Source: Actinomycetes bacterium (lineage in GTDB: Bacteria > Actinomycetota > Acidimicrobiia > Acidimicrobiales > Palsa-688). Taken from it: a stretch of DNA of 10,944 nt. The notes under the pieces are model-generated. The model was not told where the DNA came from. It did no database searches and saw only the letters and a list, made by a program, of their open reading frames with translations. Where the stretch lies: contig JAKAWM010000041.1 in the NCBI GenBank assembly GCA_021827285.1, forward strand, positions 1-10,944, read 5' to 3'. Numbering within the stretch: the first letter of the stretch is position 1; every line of letters starts with the position of its first letter. The translations under genes and the position numbers were made by a program. Of the stretch, positions 7,261-10,944 are shown piece by piece.

Positions 7261-8035
7261 CGGCGTAATTGAGGTTATAGATACTACGCAGCCCATAAAG
7301 CGTGAGCCACGGCTCGTGGTGGTCAATGCCGGAAATTGCCGGCAACAGGAAGGGCGCCCAGCCCCCGGTGGCCACGACCGTGGCCGGGCCGATCTCCTTC
7401 TTCAATCTCTGGCAGACACCCTCGACCAACGCGCCGAACCCATGAAAGATCCCAGAATGTAGCTGTTCTACGGTGTTCTTACCCAATATCGCCTTGGGAG
7501 CGGCAATATCCACCCTGGGCAGGAGCGCGGCCTTGGAAGTAAGGGCGTTGAGGGACACTTCGACACCGGGGAAAAGCACACCGCCGACGTACTCGCCCTT
7601 GGCCGACACGACCTCGAAGTTGGTCGCCGTGCCGAAGTCGACCACGATGGTCGGGCCACCGTAGCGCTCGTAAGCCGCCACCACGTCGGCGATACGGTCG
7701 GCGCCGACCTCACGGGGACTGTCTACCAGGATGTTCACACCGGTCCTGGTACCCGGCCCCACCACGACGAGGGGCACGCCCAAGCGCCGGGCGGTCAGCT
7801 GGCGAAGTGCTTCCTGTACCGGCGGGACCACCGAAGCCACGGCCATGCCGCTGACCACCGACAGGCGGAGGTCGTCCAGCGCCAGCAACTGGGCCAGTTG
7901 AAGAGCCAGCTCGTCGGCGGTATACGCCGCCTGGGTGTTGACCCGCCAGTGGTAAGCCAGTTCGGCCGGCCCGTCTCCTTCCGCGAACAGGCCCACCACG
8001 ACTTGGGTATTGCCGACATCAATTGCCATCAACAC
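7253..8035 (-). CDS. coaX: Type III pantothenate kinase
   Basis: It phosphorylates pantothenate, the first step of coenzyme A synthesis. The 260-aa product matches the usual size of about 255-260 aa. Type III motifs are visible: AIDVGNT at 4-10 (phosphate loop, Asp6), GADRI at 111-115, DFGTATNF at 133-140 (Asn139 where many members have Thr), GGVLFPG at 151-157, and ATGG at 222-225. The start is taken as GTG 8035, giving MLMAIDVGNT, which matches the common MLLAIDVGNT opening; ATG 8029 is an alternative two codons in. The long upstream extension of this frame to 8152 is inside panC and is not family-like. The GTG shares one base with the panC TAG, and an AGAGGG-like site lies upstream. Being directly after panC puts two consecutive vitamin B5/CoA enzymes together. 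Confidence 0.95.
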   Translation of the reverse strand: MLMAIDVGNTQVVVGLFAEGDGPAELAYHWRVNTQAAYTADELALQLAQLLALDDLRLSVVSGMAVASVVPPVQEALRQLTARRLGVPLVVVGPGTRTGVNILVDSPREVGADRIADVVAAYERYGGPTIVVDFGTATNFEVVSAKGEYVGGVLFPGVEVSLNALTSKAALLPRVDIAAPKAILGKNTVEQLHSGIFHGFGALVEGVCQRLKKEIGPATVVATGGWAPFLLPAISGIDHHEPWLTLYGLRSIYNLNYADA

Positions 8036-8904
8036 TACGGGGCACCCTCTTTGTCCGGGGGAGAGGCGACGAGGTTGTCGATAAGGCGCGTTCGGCCCAC
8101 ATGGCCGGCGATCATCAGCCTGACTTCGCTGGTGATCACCTGGGGGACGCAAAGATCGTGTGGACGGGCTACTTGGGCGTAATCGAGGCGTGCCCGGCCT
8201 TCCCGGCCGGCGGCGCCCTGCATTACGGCACTGACCTGGGCAGGGTCGGTAACGCCGTTCTCTTCGATAGCCCGCTTGCCCGCCAGCAGCGACCAGTAAA
8301 AGATGGGAGCGGCCTTGCGGTCATCGGGGCTCAGGTACGCATTGCGGCTGGAGAGGGCAAGGCCATCTGGCTCGCGGATCGTCGGGCATGGCACGACCGT
8401 CACAGGAAATGACAAGTCGTGCACCAAACGGCTCACAATAAGCAGTTGCTGGTAGTCCTTTTCCCCGAAATAAGCCAGGCAGGGGCCAACGATAGCGAAA
8501 AGCTTGGCCACCACGGTAGCCACGCCGTCAAAATGGCCGGGGCGGGAGCGGCCTTCCAAAGCGTCGGAGAGGTACCTCACGCTCACCGTGGTCAGGGGGC
8601 CCTCCGGGTACATGGTCCGCGTCGAAGGGGCAAAAACCAAGTCTGCCCCAGCCTCTTCGGCTTGGGCCAAATCCGCGGCCAGGTCGCGAGGGTATGACTC
8701 GAAGTCCTCGCCCGGCCCGAACTGGAGCGGGTTCACGAACAGGCTTACCACCACCCGGTCGCACTCGGCCACCGCCCGCCGGACAAGTGACCGGTGGCCA
8801 CCATGGAGAGCGCCCATGGTGGGGACAAAGCCCACGTCATGGCCGAGCCGGCGTGCCTCGTCCAGGACGGCGCGAAGCGCAGCGGGCTCGTCGATGACCT
8901 TCAT
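8035..8904 (-). CDS. panC: Pantothenate synthetase
   Basis: It joins pantoate and beta-alanine using ATP to make pantothenate. The 289-aa protein has the nucleotidyltransferase-type HIGH-like motif HGGH (34-37) in the context VPTMGALHGGH, the FVNPLQF strand (56-62), RPGHFDGV (121-128), FGEKDYQQ (146-153), and the ATP-binding loop LSSRN (184-188). Length and motifs are complete. The ATG lies three bases after the folK stop, and the gene ends in TAGTG shared with the coaX start. In mycobacteria panD, which makes the beta-alanine, normally sits between panC and coaX; here there is no room for it, so beta-alanine supply must be encoded elsewhere. Confidence 0.97.
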   Translation of the reverse strand: MKVIDEPAALRAVLDEARRLGHDVGFVPTMGALHGGHRSLVRRAVAECDRVVVSLFVNPLQFGPGEDFESYPRDLAADLAQAEEAGADLVFAPSTRTMYPEGPLTTVSVRYLSDALEGRSRPGHFDGVATVVAKLFAIVGPCLAYFGEKDYQQLLIVSRLVHDLSFPVTVVPCPTIREPDGLALSSRNAYLSPDDRKAAPIFYWSLLAGKRAIEENGVTDPAQVSAVMQGAAGREGRARLDYAQVARPHDLCVPQVITSEVRLMIAGHVGRTRLIDNLVASPPDKEGAP

Positions 8905-8907
8905 GGA

Positions 8908-9390
8908 TTATGCGATCGTACCGGCCAAGCTCACACCGGCTCGAAGCTCGTCTGTCAAGCGCCCCGCCACCACCTCGGGTGCGAGGTCGGCCAGGGGGAC
9001 GAGGACGAAGCCCCGTTCCCACATCAGAGGGTGCGGCACCACCAGGTCAGGCTCGTCCACGTGTAGGTCGCCCACCAGGAGCACGTCCACGTCGAGCGTG
9101 CGAGGGCCCCACCGCAACGTTCTTAAGCGGCCCGCCCTCGATTCGGCTGCCTGGGCCGCCTCCAGCAGCCGGCGCGGAGACGCCGTGGTCCGAAGTTCGA
9201 CCACCATATTCAGGTACGGCCGCTGCCCGGGCGGGCCCCCCACTGGCTCTGTCTCGTACACGGGTGAGGCAGCGACCAGGTCCGGGAGCTGGGAAAGCGC
9301 CCCCCGCAAGAAGGACCAACGGTCCCCCAAGTTAGCGCCGAGCGCCAGGAACGCCCGGCGCGGTTCTTGGTCGCCCCTACGGCCGTTCAA
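8908..9390 (-). CDS. folK: 2-amino-4-hydroxy-6-hydroxymethyldihydropteridine diphosphokinase (HPPK)
   Basis: It transfers pyrophosphate from ATP to 6-hydroxymethyl-dihydropterin, making the substrate of FolP. The 160-aa protein shows LALGANLGDR at 15-24, PVYETEPVGG at about 43-52, and the signature RWGPRTLDVD at 93-102, with the metal-binding Asp100 and Asp102, followed by PHP at 119-121. The only usable start is TTG at 9390, inside folB and overlapping it by 14 bases. No other ATG, GTG or TTG occurs before the conserved domain, and no clear Shine-Dalgarno precedes it, so translation probably depends on folB translation. Confidence 0.95.
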   Translation of the reverse strand: MNGRRGDQEPRRAFLALGANLGDRWSFLRGALSQLPDLVAASPVYETEPVGGPPGQRPYLNMVVELRTTASPRRLLEAAQAAESRAGRLRTLRWGPRTLDVDVLLVGDLHVDEPDLVVPHPLMWERGFVLVPLADLAPEVVAGRLTDELRAGVSLAGTIA

Positions 9391-9766
9391 CGTGCACCGC
9401 CACCCACTCGAAGGGCACCGGGAGGGGGGCTTTGGGCTTGCGCACCGTCACCGCGACTTTGGTGGCCCGCCCACCCGTGACCGCCAGCACCTGGTCGGCC
9501 ACCTGCTGAGCCAGACGTTCGATGAGCGATACGTGGGGGCCCTCGACCACCCGGCGGACGGCTTCGCAGAGCAGTGAATAATCAACGCTGTCACCAAGGT
9601 CGTCGCTCTGGCCGGCGGCCCGGAGGTCAGCCCAGACCCTCAAGTCCACTTCGAACGGCTGTGGCGTGTGCCACTCTTGCACCAAGACGCCATGGGCACC
9701 CATGAAGCGCAGGCCTACGAGATCGATGTAGTCTTGCCCGCCCAGGCGGTCGGCGCTCTCAGGCAC
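9377..9766 (-). CDS. folB: Dihydroneopterin aldolase
   Basis: It cleaves 7,8-dihydroneopterin to 6-hydroxymethyl-dihydropterin and glycolaldehyde, the step before FolK. The 129-aa protein carries GAHGVLVQEW (23-32) with the conserved Glu31, SVDYSLL (60-66) with Tyr63, and the catalytic-lysine segment VRKPKAPLPVPF (108-119) with Lys110. GTG at 9766 gives MPESADRLGG and a normal family length; the frame is open further upstream, but that extension is Trp/Arg/Pro-rich and overlaps the upstream gene. The start overlaps the stop of the upstream phosphatase-like gene in GTGCCTGA, the same arrangement as coaX-lysS. Confidence 0.95.
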   Translation of the reverse strand: MPESADRLGGQDYIDLVGLRFMGAHGVLVQEWHTPQPFEVDLRVWADLRAAGQSDDLGDSVDYSLLCEAVRRVVEGPHVSLIERLAQQVADQVLAVTGGRATKVAVTVRKPKAPLPVPFEWVAVHVERP

Positions 9767-10298
9767 CGGGCGCCGTGGCCGCCTGGCTGGGCTTGGGCAA
9801 CCCCGGGACCAAGGCCACCAGTTGGCGGCCCTCAGGGCCCATTTGCCGGGCAAAGAGCCTTTCTACGATGGCAATCGCCTGTGCCCCGTCGGGGACCAGC
9901 CCGCTCCAGTTCAAGTAGCCCGCCACCACGCCCATGAGCCGGTCGTTCACCTCCTCTTGGTGCACGACCACGACCTCGCGGCGCAACCAAGCCCGCAACT
10001 GCTCGTACAGGTCCGGCAGCACTGACGCCGGGTCGTCGTGGCCGGCAAAGGGCACGTGCGACCAGGCCAGGCCCTCGCCTTCGTAGGCGTACAGGTTGTG
10101 CGGCGAAGACAGTAACGAGACGACCCGGTTGAAGCCCTGGGCCTTCAACCAAAGGATCTCTTCCCGCCGGCGCACCTTGCGGTGATTGCGGGCGTAACCC
10201 CCCGGCCGCTCGCAGGCTGCCAGCTTGTCCTTGATGACCCAGGTGAAGTTCCGGGGCCTGATGCCCGCGGCCCACTTTCCCCGCAGGTTAGTAGTCAT
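9759..10298 (-). CDS. Phosphatase-fold protein lacking the catalytic Cys (putative pseudophosphatase)
   Basis: Function unknown. The 179-aa cytosolic-looking protein (no signal or membrane segment) reads like a small tyrosine/dual-specificity phosphatase. ERPGGYARNHRKVRR (30-44) resembles the RPG segment that opens many bacterial members. EEILWLKAQGFNRVVSLL (46-63) fits the helix-strand that follows. WSHVPFAGHDDP (79-90) sits where the general-acid loop would be, and VVVVHQEEVNDR (109-120) sits where the signature HCX5R belongs. The His (113) and Arg (120) spacing is exact, but the Cys position is Gln114, coded CAA. Cys-dependent hydrolysis should be impossible, so a binding or regulatory role is inferred. 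The start ATG is fused to the folP stop as ATGA, with GGGAG just upstream, and the gene runs 8 bases into folB. I expect a conserved family in this operon but cannot check it. The reading frame is certain; the fold assignment is moderate. Confidence 0.75.
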   Translation of the reverse strand: MTTNLRGKWAAGIRPRNFTWVIKDKLAACERPGGYARNHRKVRRREEILWLKAQGFNRVVSLLSSPHNLYAYEGEGLAWSHVPFAGHDDPASVLPDLYEQLRAWLRREVVVVHQEEVNDRLMGVVAGYLNWSGLVPDGAQAIAIVERLFARQMGPEGRQLVALVPGLPKPSQAATAPGA

Positions 10299-10944
10299 TT
10301 CGCTCCCACAAGTTTGGCCGCGTGCACGGTCGCCCTGACGTCATGGACGCGGACAACCTCAACGCCGCAGGTCATGGCCCAGACGGCGCCAGCCAGGGAA
10401 CATTCGAGGCGTTCCTCAGGGGGCGCCGGGGTGGCCTCGTGCCCCGATGCCAGCACGCCCGTAAAGCGCTTGCGGGAGACCCCGATTAGGACCGGCCACC
10501 CAGCCGTTCGCACCAGCTCGGGCAGGCGCGAGAGCACCGCCAGGTTGTGGCGGGTCGTTTTGGCAAACCCGATCCCCGGGTCAACCCAGATCTCCTTGAC
10601 CCCAGCCGATGCCGCCTGCTCGGCACGAGCCCTGAGAAACTCCCGCACCTCCGCGACCACATCGTCATAGTGGGCGAAGGACATCATGCTGGCCGGCTCG
10701 CCCCGCATGTGCATGCCCACCCAGCCTGCGCCAGCCATAGCAGCCACCGGCCAGAGCGATGCCGACACGTCGTTGACGATGGTCGCCCCCGCCTCCAGGG
10801 CGGCCTCAGCCACGGGGCGCTTGCGCGTGTCCACCGATATCCGGGCCCGCCCCCCGAGGCGTTCGGCCAGGGCCCTGGTCACCCCGACCACGCGCCGGAG
10901 CTCCTCCTCCACTGGGACCGGGGCCGCTCCCGGCCGGGTTGATT
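10295..10944 (-). CDS. folP: Dihydropteroate synthase, 5' end outside the window
   Basis: It condenses 6-hydroxymethyl-dihydropterin diphosphate with p-aminobenzoate and is the sulfonamide target. The 215 residues visible begin at the substrate loop STRPGA and stay open to the right edge; the first TIM-barrel strands (about 60 residues) are missing because of the window edge. Conserved pieces are RISVDTRK, the pterin-binding IVND, MHMRGEP, VDPGIGFAKT (usually IGFGKT), GVSRKRF with its Lys, and the RVHDV Arg/His pair near the C-terminus. The internal GTG at 10912 is not the start, because family sequence continues upstream of it. The stop shares ATGA with the next gene, so this is the first visible gene of the coupled operon, and its promoter is beyond the window. 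Confidence 0.97.
   Translation of the reverse strand, partial: STRPGAAPVPVEEELRRVVGVTRALAERLGGRARISVDTRKRPVAEAALEAGATIVNDVSASLWPVAAMAGAGWVGMHMRGEPASMMSFAHYDDVVAEVREFLRARAEQAASAGVKEIWVDPGIGFAKTTRHNLAVLSRLPELVRTAGWPVLIGVSRKRFTGVLASGHEATPAPPEERLECSLAGAVWAMTCGVEVVRVHDVRATVHAAKLVGAK

Noticed and set aside
8504..9577. 357-aa plus-strand frame spanning panC, folK and part of folB
   Set aside because: It crosses three well-supported minus-strand genes and has low-complexity Ser/Arg/Pro composition typical of antisense frames.
10910..10912. GTG as the start of folP
   Set aside because: Codons upstream of it encode STRPGA, the conserved DHPS loop, so the gene begins beyond the window.

Overview
The window is GC-rich, gene-dense chromosomal DNA that looks like core housekeeping sequence from a high-GC actinobacterium. 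The lineage is inferred from gene content and order. The run folP-folB-folK-panC-coaX-lysS-clpC, with radA nearby, matches the order known around Rv3585-Rv3610c in Mycobacterium tuberculosis and the equivalent Streptomyces block. GTG and TTG starts are common and one gene may be leaderless, which also fits Actinomycetota. The genus cannot be named from sequence alone; an uncultured Acidimicrobiia-like lineage is only a guess. No tRNA, rRNA, insertion sequence, phage gene or CRISPR array was seen.

Right block (10944 down to 5845, minus strand): folP (5' end outside the window), a 179-aa phosphatase-fold protein without its catalytic cysteine, folB, folK, panC, coaX and lysS. Neighbouring genes overlap by 1-14 bases or are 3 bases apart, so this is almost certainly one translationally coupled operon whose promoter lies right of the window. 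It joins three steps of tetrahydrofolate synthesis, two steps of the pantothenate/coenzyme A route and lysyl-tRNA synthetase. panD, lsr2 and the extra genes present in mycobacteria are absent from this stretch.

Middle (4542-5842): a long-chain polyprenyl diphosphate synthase gene on the plus strand. It is divergent from clpC across a 233-base gap and convergent with lysS, with two bases between the stop codons. The stop codons lie inside a small imperfect tandem duplication.

Left block (4541 down to 1, minus strand): clpC (starting at a TTG with a strong Shine-Dalgarno, not at the upstream ATG), a lipoprotein with a C-terminal membrane segment, and radA, whose 3' end is cut by the window edge. 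This block covers protein quality control, an envelope protein of unknown role, and recombination repair.

The most interesting object is the 179-aa protein between folP and folB. It carries the frame of a Cys-based phosphatase active site (His-X6-Arg), but Gln stands where the catalytic Cys should be, and a CAA codon differs from both Cys codons at all three bases. It looks like a pseudophosphatase held in a folate operon.
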